From: Myxococcales bacterium
Lineage (GTDB): Bacteria > Myxococcota_A > Polyangia > Haliangiales > Haliangiaceae
NCBI GenBank assembly: GCA_011526095.1
Contig: WYBA01000427.1
Coordinates: forward strand, 1-49,501
Direction: 5' to 3'
DNA length: 49,501 nucleotides
Positions within the stretch are counted from its first letter, which is position 1. Each line of letters opens with the position of its first letter. Below the pieces are notes generated by a model. The model ran no database searches. It was not told the DNA's origin and worked only from the letters and a program-made list of their open reading frames with translations. Below, piece by piece: positions 32,389-40,485 of the stretch. A program made the position numbers and the translations under genes.

Positions 32389-33366
32389 TCAGGGCACGGC
32401 CATCGGCGCGAAGTGCGAGGGGATCGTGACCTGGGTGCCCGGGGCGCACGCGGTCACCTCGGCGACGAACGCGGTGAGGTCGTCGTGCGGCGGCTCGTCC
32501 ACCGGCGGGCTGCGCCAGTCGTCGAAGTGAGTGGCGTAGACCCGCGGCGGTTGGCCGAGCGCGCGCAGCAGGCGGCAGGTGTAGTCGTGGATCTCCTGGC
32601 GCAGGCCGGGCGCGATGATCGCGATGTCGGGGCGCAGGCCGTCTAGCTCGCGCTCGATGAAGTTCGCGGTCGACAGCAGGAGGATCTCGTGTCCGGCGAG
32701 GCGGACGAGGTAGGCGAACGTCCCGCCCTCGGCGAAGTCGTCGAACCGCATCGGCAGCGCGGGGGACTCGGGGATCACGCCGTGCAGGACGTGCTTGCCG
32801 TCGAGCGCGGAGTGCAAGGACGGCAGGACGCGGACCGAGAACCCGTCGAACGCGTAGTCCTCGCCGCCGGTGACCGGGATGATGCGGTCGGCGGGCACGC
32901 CGGCGGCGCGCGCGTAGTGGGCGGTGCTGACGCTGCCGAGCACGTCGGCGCCCGTGGCGAGCGCGAACGCCGGGACGTCGAGCACGTGGTCGACGTGGGA
33001 GTGTCCGACGAGGATCAGGTCGGCGCGGGCGGGCGCGCGCGCCGCGACGGCGGCGGCGGAGGAGGTGATCGGCGCGTCGAGATCGGGGCGCGAGACGTAA
33101 GGATCGAGCAGGATCGTCTTGCCGGCGCCGTCGAGCTGCCACCCGGCGACGCCGAGGTAGGTGAGCGTGACCGGCTGGCGAGACGGAGACGGCGACGGTG
33201 GCGGAGACGGACTCGGAGTCGGAGTCGGAGTCGGAGTCGGAGTCGGAGTCGGAGTCGGAGTCGGAGTCGGAGTCGGAGTCGGAGTCGGTGGCGGAGTCGG
33301 GTCGCTGCGGCACGCGAGCAGGGCAAGAAGCAGCGACGCGAGGGAGGCCGGGAGCGCGAGACGCAT
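32389..33366 (-). CDS. Metallo-beta-lactamase-fold lipoprotein with PTP-repeat linker
   Basis: 325 aa. The signal peptide ends in LLAC. A linker of repeated Pro-Thr, then Pro-Ser, pairs (about 23-55) is encoded by an in-frame hexanucleotide tract. The catalytic domain has the metal motif HSHVDH (His122, His124, Asp126, His127), an initial LTYLGVAGWQLDGAGKTILLDP like UlaG/YcbL-type hydrolases, a later TANFIERE and a His-containing C-terminus (YATHFDDW, IPSHFAP). It is probably an extracytoplasmic metal-dependent hydrolase, substrate unknown. The linker length could vary by 6-bp slippage without frameshift. Confidence 0.88.
   Translation of the reverse strand: MRLALPASLASLLLALLACRSDPTPPPTPTPTPTPTPTPTPTPTPTPTPTPSPSPPPSPSPSRQPVTLTYLGVAGWQLDGAGKTILLDPYVSRPDLDAPITSSAAAVAARAPARADLILVGHSHVDHVLDVPAFALATGADVLGSVSTAHYARAAGVPADRIIPVTGGEDYAFDGFSVRVLPSLHSALDGKHVLHGVIPESPALPMRFDDFAEGGTFAYLVRLAGHEILLLSTANFIERELDGLRPDIAIIAPGLRQEIHDYTCRLLRALGQPPRVYATHFDDWRSPPVDEPPHDDLTAFVAEVTACAPGTQVTIPSHFAPMAVP
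33211..33300 (-). repeat. In-frame GGAGTC/GACTCC hexanucleotide tract
   Basis: About 14 tandem copies of GGAGTC (plus strand) encode the Pro-Thr linker of the metallo-beta-lactamase-fold lipoprotein. Because the unit is six bases, copy-number change keeps the frame. Confidence 0.85.
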
Positions 33367-33425
33367 CGGGCGCGCAACGCGCGCCGGCGGTGGATCATTC
33401 CCGCGACGCCCGGCATGATCGCCCC

Positions 33426-34463
33426 ATGTCGCACCGCGAGCTCGCCGACGTCGTCGCCGAGGCGCGCCACGTCGTGGCGCTCGGCGAGGCGCTCGCGGCG
33501 CGCGGGATCGAGCTCGGCGCGTGGCGCGCCGCCAGCGCCTACGCCGCGATCTTCTACGTCGTCCGGTTTCCGGACGCACCAGCCGGGGCGCGGATGATCG
33601 CCAAGGTGCCGTGGCGGCTCGGCGCGCCCGCCTCGGACCACCCGGACGTCGTCGACCGCGGACACGGCCCGAGCGTGCCGCGCCTCGTCTCTCCCACCGG
33701 GCCGTTCGTCTTCGACGCGCCGGCGTCCGACGAGGAGGTGTGCCGCCTGGTCGAGGCGCCCGCGGCCCACCAGCGCGACCGCGGCGTCGCCGCGCCGCTG
33801 GCGCCGCTGATCGCGCTGCTCGACGTCGCCGGGCGTCCGCTCGCGATCTACGAGGAGGCGCCGTACCACGACCTGGCGTGGATGATCGCGCACTGGCCGG
33901 GGCGCGCGCGGCGCGTGCTGCCGCGGCTGGCGAGGGCGCTCCGCGGGCTGCACGCGACGTACGGCCCGCACGGCGATCTCAAGCCGGAGCACGTGCGCCT
34001 CGACTTCGACGGCCAGCAGGCGCCGGTGCTGATCGATCCGCTCGGGCCGCTGACCGGCGAGCTGTTCGGCTCGTTCGGCTGGCAGCTTCCGCTGCCGATC
34101 GGCGCCTCGCCGCTGCTCGCCGACGTCGTCGCGCTGTCCCAGATCGTCGCGGCGTGCTGGGGCGACGGGCACCCGTGGGGCGGGCGCCTCGCCTACGCGC
34201 TCCACAACCTGCACAACGGCCGGTTCGCGTGCGACGTCCGGCCGGCGGAGCTCCGCGCCGAGGCGGCGGAGGCGCTGCCGCGCGTGCCCCAGCCGTGGCG
34301 CACCTGGGCGCTCACCGCCGCCGACGCGCTGCTCGAGGCGTGGTGCATCGCCGAGAACGCGCGCTGGGTCCAGGGCGCGCGCGCGTGCGACCTCGGCTGG
34401 CTCGACGCGCACCTCGCGGCGCTGGCCGCGCTGCCGCCGTGGTCGGGCGACGACCGGGGCTGA
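33426..34463 (+). CDS. Protein-kinase-fold phosphotransferase-like protein
   Basis: 345 aa from the ATG at 33426; the frame stays open upstream, but that part is antisense to the lipoprotein gene. A kinase catalytic loop is present, HGDLKPEHVRLD (His182, Asp184), with LIDPLG in the DFG position. The N-lobe has AYAAIFYVVRF-x-x-x-x-x-x-x-RMIAKVPW, where a VAIK-like Lys is plausible, but no clear Gly-rich loop is seen. This resembles aminoglycoside-phosphotransferase or HipA-like small-molecule kinases more than Hanks kinases. No membrane segment is present. It is divergent from the preceding lipoprotein gene (59 bp between starts) and convergent with the Hint gene. Confidence 0.7.
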   Translation: MSHRELADVVAEARHVVALGEALAARGIELGAWRAASAYAAIFYVVRFPDAPAGARMIAKVPWRLGAPASDHPDVVDRGHGPSVPRLVSPTGPFVFDAPASDEEVCRLVEAPAAHQRDRGVAAPLAPLIALLDVAGRPLAIYEEAPYHDLAWMIAHWPGRARRVLPRLARALRGLHATYGPHGDLKPEHVRLDFDGQQAPVLIDPLGPLTGELFGSFGWQLPLPIGASPLLADVVALSQIVAACWGDGHPWGGRLAYALHNLHNGRFACDVRPAELRAEAAEALPRVPQPWRTWALTAADALLEAWCIAENARWVQGARACDLGWLDAHLAALAALPPWSGDDRG

Positions 34464-34468
34464 CCTCG

Positions 34469-35143
34469 CTACGGCACCAGCGTCGAGCCGAGCAGGACGC
34501 CGTCGGACCAGTAGCGCCCCGTCGGTCCGTCCGGCAGGACGTCCCAGGTGTGCGTGCCGGTGTAGGGCACGACGCGCGTCGCGGTGATCGACGAGCCGTC
34601 GAGCGCCTGGCCGACCGCGAGCGCGCCGACCGTGCCGCCGGCGGCGTCGGGGTGACCGGCCGAGGCGCGCACGACCCGGCCGTCGGCGAGCGTGTGCTCG
34701 ACGATCGCGTGCGCCGCGACGACGGGCAGCGACGCCACGCGCACGACGCGACCCTCGACGCGCGCGCCGGCCGCGTCGACGGTCCAGATCGCGTCGCCCG
34801 GGCGCAGCGCGGACACCGCGACCTCACCGCGCGGCGTGGCGATGCGCGCCTCGGCGGGCAGGCAGCGCAGCTGGCACGGGATCTCGCGGCAGGTGCCGTC
34901 GTCGGCGCGCTCGACGTTGGGCTGGACGCCATCGGGGAAGTGCGGCTGGCAGCCGCCCGGCACGACGACCGTGCCGTCCGGCATGCAGCAGTGCCCCTCG
35001 TCTGCGGCGCAGGTCGCGACGTCCGCGGCGGCGTCGGCCGGCGCCGGCGTGGGCTCCGGCGCGGGGCCGGGACCCGACGGCGGGGTCTTCTCGCCACACG
35101 CGGCGAGCAGGGCGAGGGCGGCGAGCATGAACGCGCGTTTCAT
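34469..35143 (-). CDS. Lipoprotein with Hint (hedgehog/intein) domain
   Basis: 224 aa. The signal peptide ends in LAAC, followed by a Pro/Ala linker and a Cys-rich segment (about 45-93; CCMPDG, GGCQPHF). The Hint domain begins at Cys94: CLPAEARIATPRGEVAVSAL, then RPGDAIWTVD, block B VVRASAGHPD with His164, and ends DVLPDGPTGRYWSDGVLLGS. The last residues are STLVP rather than the His-Asn needed for intein splicing. So N-terminal thioester chemistry (autocleavage or transfer at Cys94) is possible, but ligation is not. Hint domains in bacterial exported proteins often act as self-processing release modules. Function here is unknown. Confidence 0.82.
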   Translation of the reverse strand: MKRAFMLAALALLAACGEKTPPSGPGPAPEPTPAPADAAADVATCAADEGHCCMPDGTVVVPGGCQPHFPDGVQPNVERADDGTCREIPCQLRCLPAEARIATPRGEVAVSALRPGDAIWTVDAAGARVEGRVVRVASLPVVAAHAIVEHTLADGRVVRASAGHPDAAGGTVGALAVGQALDGSSITATRVVPYTGTHTWDVLPDGPTGRYWSDGVLLGSTLVP

Positions 35144-35191
35144 CGAACGCGAGCGTTGCCCGGCGCGCGGCGATGGTCAACCATCGACGCG

Positions 35192-36634
35192 ATGGGCAAG
35201 CGACTCTCGATGATGGACGCGGTGTTCCTGGCCGGCGAGTCGCGCGAGTCGATGATGCACGTCGGCGGGCTGTTCCCGTTCACGCCGCCGCGCGACGCGC
35301 CGCCGAACCTGCTGCGCGCGCTGTCCGAGGAGCTCAAGGCCTCGCCCACGGTCACCGATCCGTGGAACCTCAAGCTGCGGTTCCCCGAGCTGCTCAAGAA
35401 CCCGCTGCAGAGCTGGGTCGAGGACGAGGACTTCGACATCGACTACCACGTGCGGCGCTCGGCGCTGCCGACGCCCGGCGACGAGCGCGAGCTCGGCATC
35501 CTGGTGTCGCGTCTCCACGGCATCCCGCTGGACTTCCACCGGCCACCGTGGGAGGTGCACTTCATCGAGGGGCTCACCGGCGGGCGGTTCGCGCTGTACT
35601 TCAAGATCCACCACGCGCTGATCGACGGCTACACGTCGATGAAGATGCTCGCGGCGAGCCTGTCGACGGACCCGGACGCCCGCACGACGCCGATGTTCTT
35701 CACCCAGCCGCCGCGCCGACGGACGCCGCAGCCGGTCACGCCGGATCCGATGGCCGCGCCGGACGCCACCGGCGACCAGGCGCTGACGGACGTGAACCCG
35801 CCGACCTTGACCGATCTGGTCATGGCGACCGCGCGCGAGCAGTACGGCGCGGCGCGCGAGGCGGGACGCGCGCTGATGAACGTCGTGCGCGCGGCGCGCG
35901 CGCACGACCGCGACCTGGTCGCGCCGATGCAGGCGCCGCGGTCGATCTTCAACTGCCGGATCACCCGCAACCGCCGGTTCGCGACCCAGCAGGTCGCGAT
36001 GGAGCGGGTGCGGGCGATCGCGAGGACGTCGGGCGGCACGCTGAACGACGTGTGCCTCGCGCTGTGCGCAGCCGGGCTGCGGCGCCTCTTGCTCGAGCTC
36101 GACGCGCTGCCGCCGCAGCCGCTGATCGCGATGCTGCCGGTCAACATCCGGCCCAAGGGCGACCCCGGCGGCGGCAACGCCGTCGGCGCGATCCTGGCGT
36201 CGCTCGCGACCGACGTCGAGGACCCGGCGGCGCGGCTCGACGCGATCATCGCGTCGACGTCGCGCGCGAAGGAGCAGCTCCAGGGCCTGACGCGCAGCGC
36301 GATCCTCCAGTACAGCGCGATGCTGATGGCGCCGATGAGCCTGCAGACGATGACGGGGCTCGGCGGCCGGACGCGGCCCGCGTTCAACGTCGTCGTGTCG
36401 AACGTGCCGGGGCCCGACCGGCCGCTGTACTTCCGCGGCGCGCGCCTCGACGCCGTGTACCCGCTGTCGATCCCGTTCCACGGCTACGGGCTCAACATCA
36501 CGATCAACGGCTACGTCGACACGCTGAACTTCGGCTACACCGGCTGCCGCGACGCGCTGCCGAAGCTGCAGCGCCTGGCCGTCTACGGCGGCGAGGCGCT
36601 CGACGAGCTCGAGCGCGCCGTGGGCGGCGGCTGA
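35192..36634 (+). CDS. Wax ester synthase/diacylglycerol acyltransferase (WS/DGAT)
   Basis: 480 aa, the usual length for bacterial WS/DGAT. The N-terminus MGKRLSMMDAVFLAGES matches the family's 'PLSPxDAxFL' start, and the active-site motif HHALIDG is at residues 140-146. Other landmarks are PPWEVHFIEGL, LNDVCLALCAAGLRRLL, NVVVSNVPGP and YPLSIPFHGYGLNITINGY. The enzyme joins acyl-CoA to a fatty alcohol or diacylglycerol, giving wax ester or triacylglycerol storage lipid at the inner membrane. The ATG at 35192 is chosen because the family N-terminus begins there. It is divergent from the Hint-lipoprotein gene. Confidence 0.94.
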   Translation: MGKRLSMMDAVFLAGESRESMMHVGGLFPFTPPRDAPPNLLRALSEELKASPTVTDPWNLKLRFPELLKNPLQSWVEDEDFDIDYHVRRSALPTPGDERELGILVSRLHGIPLDFHRPPWEVHFIEGLTGGRFALYFKIHHALIDGYTSMKMLAASLSTDPDARTTPMFFTQPPRRRTPQPVTPDPMAAPDATGDQALTDVNPPTLTDLVMATAREQYGAAREAGRALMNVVRAARAHDRDLVAPMQAPRSIFNCRITRNRRFATQQVAMERVRAIARTSGGTLNDVCLALCAAGLRRLLLELDALPPQPLIAMLPVNIRPKGDPGGGNAVGAILASLATDVEDPAARLDAIIASTSRAKEQLQGLTRSAILQYSAMLMAPMSLQTMTGLGGRTRPAFNVVVSNVPGPDRPLYFRGARLDAVYPLSIPFHGYGLNITINGYVDTLNFGYTGCRDALPKLQRLAVYGGEALDELERAVGGG

Positions 36635-36641
36635 TCCGGGA

Positions 36642-38231
36642 TCAGCGGGCCGGCGCCGGCGCGGCGAGCGCGGCGCGCACGGCCTCGACCAGCGCGTCGA
36701 TCGAGGTGTCGGGCGAGCCGCTCGGGGAGCCGACGAGCTTGCCGGTGGGGTCGTAGATCTCGAGGTGCGGGAGGCTGTGGCCGCCCGGCGTGAGGTGCTG
36801 GGCGGCGACGGGCGAGTCCCAGTCGACGACGTCGATGCGGCGAATCGCGAGCCGGTCGGGGTTGGCCCGCGCGAGCTCGATCAGCTCGCGCTCGAGCGCC
36901 TTGCACGGCTTGCACCACGCGGCCCAGAAGTCGAAGACGGTGACCTTGCCCGCGACGGGGACGAGGTCGACGCGCTCGCCTGGGTTCCCGAGGTCGAGGA
37001 TGTCGAGGCCCGCGAGGTCGGCGGGCGTGTGCGCCTGGTCGCTGCCGTGGTCGTGGTCGTGGTCGTGCCCGTGCTCGTCGCCGTGCTCGTGCTCGTCGCC
37101 GTGGTCGTCGCCGTGGTCATGCGCGTCGCCGTGGTCGTGCGCGTCGCCGTGGTCGTGGTCGTCGCCGTGGTCGTGGTCGCCCTCCTCCTCGCCGCCCCGC
37201 GCCGTGCGTGCGGCGCGACGCTCCCACGCCACGCCCAGCTCGACGATGAACGGCATGTCGAGCTGCCCGCCGACCGTGTACGTCACCACCGGCACCTTCG
37301 CGGCCACGTCGAGCAGCAGGCCGTCCGGCCCGCGCCACTGCACGCCGCCACCGACGAGCACGTCGAGCCGGCCCTGGTTGCCCTCGTCGGTGTGCACCAC
37401 TCCGCCCCACCGCTCCGCGGTCTCGCCCTGCAGGTCGGCGCCGGCCCGCAAGGTCCAGCGCCGCGCCGCGTCCCACTCGCCGCGCAGCCCCAGGGCGTAG
37501 CGGTCGCCCGCCTGGTAGCCCTTGCCGCCCTCGTACACCGCCTGCTGGGTGAACAGGAACGCGGCCGCGCGCCACGCGCCGTCGCCGGACATCGGTCGCG
37601 TCGCCTCGACCGAGAGCACCGGGTTGAGCGTCCCGGTCCCGAGCTGGATGTGCTGGTGCGCCAGCCCCGCGTCGCCGAGCGCGAACGGATCTTCCTCCGT
37701 GCTCCCGAGGGGCGCGGTCAGGCCGAGGCGCGCGCGGACCCGCGCGCTGGCCCCGAGGGCCCGGCTGGCGCCGACCATCACCATCGGATCGCCGAGCCCC
37801 CACACCGTCTCGTCGCGGTGGTGGATCCCCGGCATCGTCAGGTCGACCTCTTCGCCGGCGCCGTCGAGGTAGCGGATGGTGGTCGAGATCGCGCGCAGCG
37901 GGACGACGACGCCGAGGTCGAGCCACGGCCCGAGCCCGACGTCGACGGCCAGGCGCGTCTCGGCGATCGTCAGGTCCTGGTCGTGGACGACGTCGATCAC
38001 GCCGCGCCCGACGACGTCGTCGCGGTCGTCGTGCTGCGTCGTCACCCAGGTCGCGAACGTGCCCAGGCGCACGGCCACGTCACCCGCGGCCAGCGCTTCG
38101 TCGTCGACCTCCCCGACCGGGAGGTTGGGATTGCTTCAGCCCGCTCAAGCACCGCCGGCGCGGACCTGGCGCACGTCGACGCCGAGGACCGCGCCCGCGA
38201 GCGCGAGCAGACCGCCGAGCCGGAGCAGCAT
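36642..38231 (-). CDS. Candidate selenoprotein: barrel-like domain, His-rich linker and thioredoxin domain, with UxxU
   Basis: 529 aa if two UGA codons are read as Sec. From the ATG at 38231 a signal peptide runs MLLRLGGLLALAGAVLG..., then codons 29 (38147-38145) and 32 (38138-38136) are UGA in the context A-U-A-G-U-SNPNLPVGEV, and the same frame continues uninterrupted to 36642. Related proteins, as I recall them, have CxxC before SNPNLP. Residues about 50-345 look like an outer-membrane beta-barrel-type domain (GLGDPMVMVGASRAL, HQHIQLGTGTLNP). Residues about 348-398 are His/Asp-rich (repeated HDHGD). A thioredoxin domain follows with Cys440-Lys-Pro-Cys443. A TAGGGT box 6 nt before the ATG supports the upstream start. 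The alternative is a GTG at 38078 without signal peptide, or a pseudogene. Role in metal or redox handling is inferred. Confidence 0.75.
38107..38125 (-). promoter_or_regulatory. Candidate bacterial SECIS hairpin
   Basis: On the coding strand ACCTCCC-GGTCG-GGGAGGT forms a 7-bp stem with a GGUCG loop. The loop's first G is 17 nt after the second UGA and 26 nt after the first, inside the range usual for bacterial SECIS elements, which carry a GG/GGU in the apical loop. The stem encodes LPVGEV in frame. Confidence 0.55.
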
Positions 38232-38237
38232 CGAGGC

Positions 38238-38243
38238 ACCCTA
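38238..38243 (-). promoter_or_regulatory. -10 box TAGGGT of candidate selenoprotein gene
   Basis: TAGGGT lies 6 nt before the ATG at 38231. It supports translation from the signal-peptide start, upstream of the two UGA codons. Confidence 0.5.
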
Positions 38244-38261
38244 GCACGGGGCACCTTGGTC

Positions 38262-38267
38262 TATCCT
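38262..38267 (+). promoter_or_regulatory. -10 box TATCCT of adenylate cyclase gene
   Basis: TATCCT lies 6 nt before the GTG at 38274. The two divergent leaderless-type promoters face away from each other within the 42-bp gap. Confidence 0.5.
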
Positions 38268-38273
38268 CGGCCC

Positions 38274-39542
38274 GTGGGGTCCTTCGCCCGCCGCCGGCGC
38301 TCGCTGCGGTTCGTGGACGACGCGGTCGAGGCGTCGTACCAGGCGCAGCGCGTCGCCGGGGCGCAGCGGCGGCTGCGCGCCGCGCTGCCGCCGCTGCTCG
38401 GGGCGTGGGTGGTGTCGATGTGGTTCGACTTCTCCGCGCCGCAGCCGATGGGCACGCACAACGCGATCATCCGGTTCGCCGCGGGCCTGCCGGCGTTCGC
38501 GGTCGTGATGGGCGTGACGTGGCTGGCGTCGCCCGCGGCGTTCGCGCGCCACTGGCACCGCGCGCTCGCCTTCACCTACGCCGCGCTGCTCGCCGCGACC
38601 GTCGGGCTGACCTGGGTGGCGGTCGGGCCGTTCGTCCCGCACGCGTACATCGGCTTCCTGCTGGTGCTGCTGCTCGGCGGCTCGCTCGCGCTGATCGAAG
38701 CGCCCGCGCTGATCGGGGTGGCGCTCGTGGCGTGCGTCGCCGAGCTGATCGTCCTCGTCCTCCACCCCGAGACGACCTCGTTCGACATCAGCGGCTACGC
38801 CAACTGGATCGTGATCGGCGCGCTCGCGGTCGTCGTGTTCACCGTCCAGCTCGAGGCGTTCCAGCGAAGGCTGTTCGCGCAGCAGCACGAGCTCGAGCAG
38901 GAGCGGACGCGCGGCGAGGCATTGCTGCGCAACGTCATGCCCGCGCCGATCGCGACCCGGCTCAAGCACGAGCCCGACGCGATCGCGGACCACTACGACG
39001 GCGTCACGGTCGTGTTCGCCGACATCGCCGGGTTCACGGGGATCGCGGCGCGGATGTCGCCGGCCGAGCTGGTCGGCCGCCTCGACGACATCTTCAGCCA
39101 GCTCGACGACATCGTGCACCGTCACGGCCTCGAGAAGATCAAGACGATCGGCGACCAGTACATGGCGGTCGCCGGCGCGCCGACGCCGCGCCCGGATCAC
39201 GCCGCCGCGGCCGCGCGGGTCGCGCTGGAGATCGCGCGGATGAGCGCGAGCGGGCTCGGCGGCCTGACGTTCCGCATCGGCATCGCCTCGGGCCCGGCGA
39301 TCGCCGGCGTGATCGGCAAGGTGCGGTTCAGCTACGACCTGTGGGGCGACACGGTCAACCTGGCGTCGCGGATGGAGTCGCACGGGGTGCCGGGCCGCGT
39401 GCAGTGCGACGACCGCACGCACGATCTGCTCGCGGGCGCGTTCCGGTTCGAGGACCGCGGCGTGATCGACGTCAAGGGCAAGGGCGCCGTGCACACCTAC
39501 TTCCTCGTCGAGGAGGCGCCGCCGCCGGTGGTGAAGGCGTAG
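38274..39542 (+). CDS. Membrane-bound class III adenylate cyclase
   Basis: 422 aa from a GTG at 38274; the frame is open much further upstream, but that part is antisense to the neighbouring gene. The N-terminal half contains about six hydrophobic helices (from LPPLLGAWVVSMWF to WIVIGALAVVVFTVQL), then a coiled segment (QHELEQERTRGEALLRNVMP) and the cyclase domain. The metal-binding Asp250 is in VFADIAGFTG; the second site is in EKIKTIGDQYMAVAG, whose Lys suits adenine recognition; the transition-state Asn/Arg are in DLWGDTVNLASRME. It should make cyclic AMP. The TATCCT box 6 nt upstream supports the start. It is divergent from the candidate selenoprotein gene. Confidence 0.93.
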   Translation: MGSFARRRRSLRFVDDAVEASYQAQRVAGAQRRLRAALPPLLGAWVVSMWFDFSAPQPMGTHNAIIRFAAGLPAFAVVMGVTWLASPAAFARHWHRALAFTYAALLAATVGLTWVAVGPFVPHAYIGFLLVLLLGGSLALIEAPALIGVALVACVAELIVLVLHPETTSFDISGYANWIVIGALAVVVFTVQLEAFQRRLFAQQHELEQERTRGEALLRNVMPAPIATRLKHEPDAIADHYDGVTVVFADIAGFTGIAARMSPAELVGRLDDIFSQLDDIVHRHGLEKIKTIGDQYMAVAGAPTPRPDHAAAAARVALEIARMSASGLGGLTFRIGIASGPAIAGVIGKVRFSYDLWGDTVNLASRMESHGVPGRVQCDDRTHDLLAGAFRFEDRGVIDVKGKGAVHTYFLVEEAPPPVVKA

Positions 39543-39584
39543 CGGCGCGACACCGTGGCGGCGCGCGGTCGCGGCGGCCGCGCG

Positions 39585-40292
39585 TCACGTGCGCGCCGCG
39601 CTCCCGGGACGCTCCCACGGCGACACCAGCCCGTGTCGTCGCCACCCGCTGGTGAGCAGCCAGCACGTCGGGAAGGCGACGGGGATGAGCTCGGTCTCGG
39701 GGGTGAGCCGCACCGGCGGGACCGATTCGCTCCAGCCGTCCCAGTGCCAGCCCGTGGCGAACCGGTCGAGCGGCGCGCCCGTGCGCGGCGCGTCTTCGCG
39801 ATGCTTGCGCCAGTTGTTGAGCACGTACGCCAGCGCGTTCCGGCACTGCCGCGGCGTCGTCAGCGTCTCGCGGTGGTAGCGGTCCGCGAACACCTGACCG
39901 CGCGCGCGCCGCCGGATCCTCTTGCCGAGCGCGGCGTTGATCCGCTTCGCGGCGGAGATCTGGAACGCCTGGAGCCCGCGCCCCAGCGCCCGCTCGTCGT
40001 CGGCCTCGCAGATGAGGTGAACGTGGGTGCCCTGGATGGACAGGTGCACGATGCGGAAGCTGCCCCGCTCGAGCACGCAGATCACGGCCCGGCGCAGTGC
40101 GCGCCACATGTCGAGCCGGCGCAGCCTCCCGACCCGCTCCACCACCCGCAGCGTCACGTGCACCGGGTGGTGACGGCTGAGCGCCGGCCGCGCCTTGTGC
40201 CGCTGGCTCGGCCGGGCGCCCCGCGCCGGGCGCCCCGCGCCCGGGCGCTTGCCTCCCCACGTCCGCATCACCAGTGGCAGCTGCTTTCCCAT
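39585..40292 (-). CDS. REP-associated tyrosine transposase-like protein (Y1/HUH)
   Basis: 235 aa from the ATG at 40292; a TATGAT box lies 15 nt before it. The N-terminus MGKQLPLVMRTWGGKRPGAGRP is typical of a group of Y1 transposases encoded as single genes in GC-rich Gram-negative genomes. The HUH motif is His90-Val-His92 in GTHVHLICE, and the candidate nucleophile is Tyr156 in ALAYVLNNWRKH. A basic segment (KRIRRRARGQVFADRYH) lies between. RAYT proteins cut and join single-stranded DNA at REP palindromes and have no inverted-repeat ends of their own. REP-like elements at 31001, 31322, 45209 and 46501 may be its substrates, which is an inference. Confidence 0.85.
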   Translation of the reverse strand: MGKQLPLVMRTWGGKRPGAGRPARGARPSQRHKARPALSRHHPVHVTLRVVERVGRLRRLDMWRALRRAVICVLERGSFRIVHLSIQGTHVHLICEADDERALGRGLQAFQISAAKRINAALGKRIRRRARGQVFADRYHRETLTTPRQCRNALAYVLNNWRKHREDAPRTGAPLDRFATGWHWDGWSESVPPVRLTPETELIPVAFPTCWLLTSGWRRHGLVSPWERPGSAART

Positions 40293-40485
40293 CTTGATTT
40301 CGCCGCTATCATACTTTCGCCGGCGCCGTCCAGACTTCTCGGGCGGAGACCTGCACATGGTCCTCTCTGCCGGTGCCGCGCCGGGAGATCGCGGCCCCGG
40401 GCGCGATGCCGGGTCGCGCCCTGTCAGCGCCGGTGAGCCGTCCCGGCGTGGCAGCCGCGCGCCGCGCGTGGTGATACTGCGCGCC

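Noticed and set aside
33161..33418. Gly-Val repeat ORF over the hexanucleotide tract
   Set aside because: Any frame through the tandem repeat is open. The minus-strand frame is the one that joins a signal peptide to a metal-binding hydrolase domain.
38078..38080. GTG at 38078 as the true start of the barrel-thioredoxin gene
   Set aside because: It would leave an exported-type protein without a signal peptide and ignore the in-frame signal sequence, the SNPNLP segment and the TAGGGT box at the upstream ATG.
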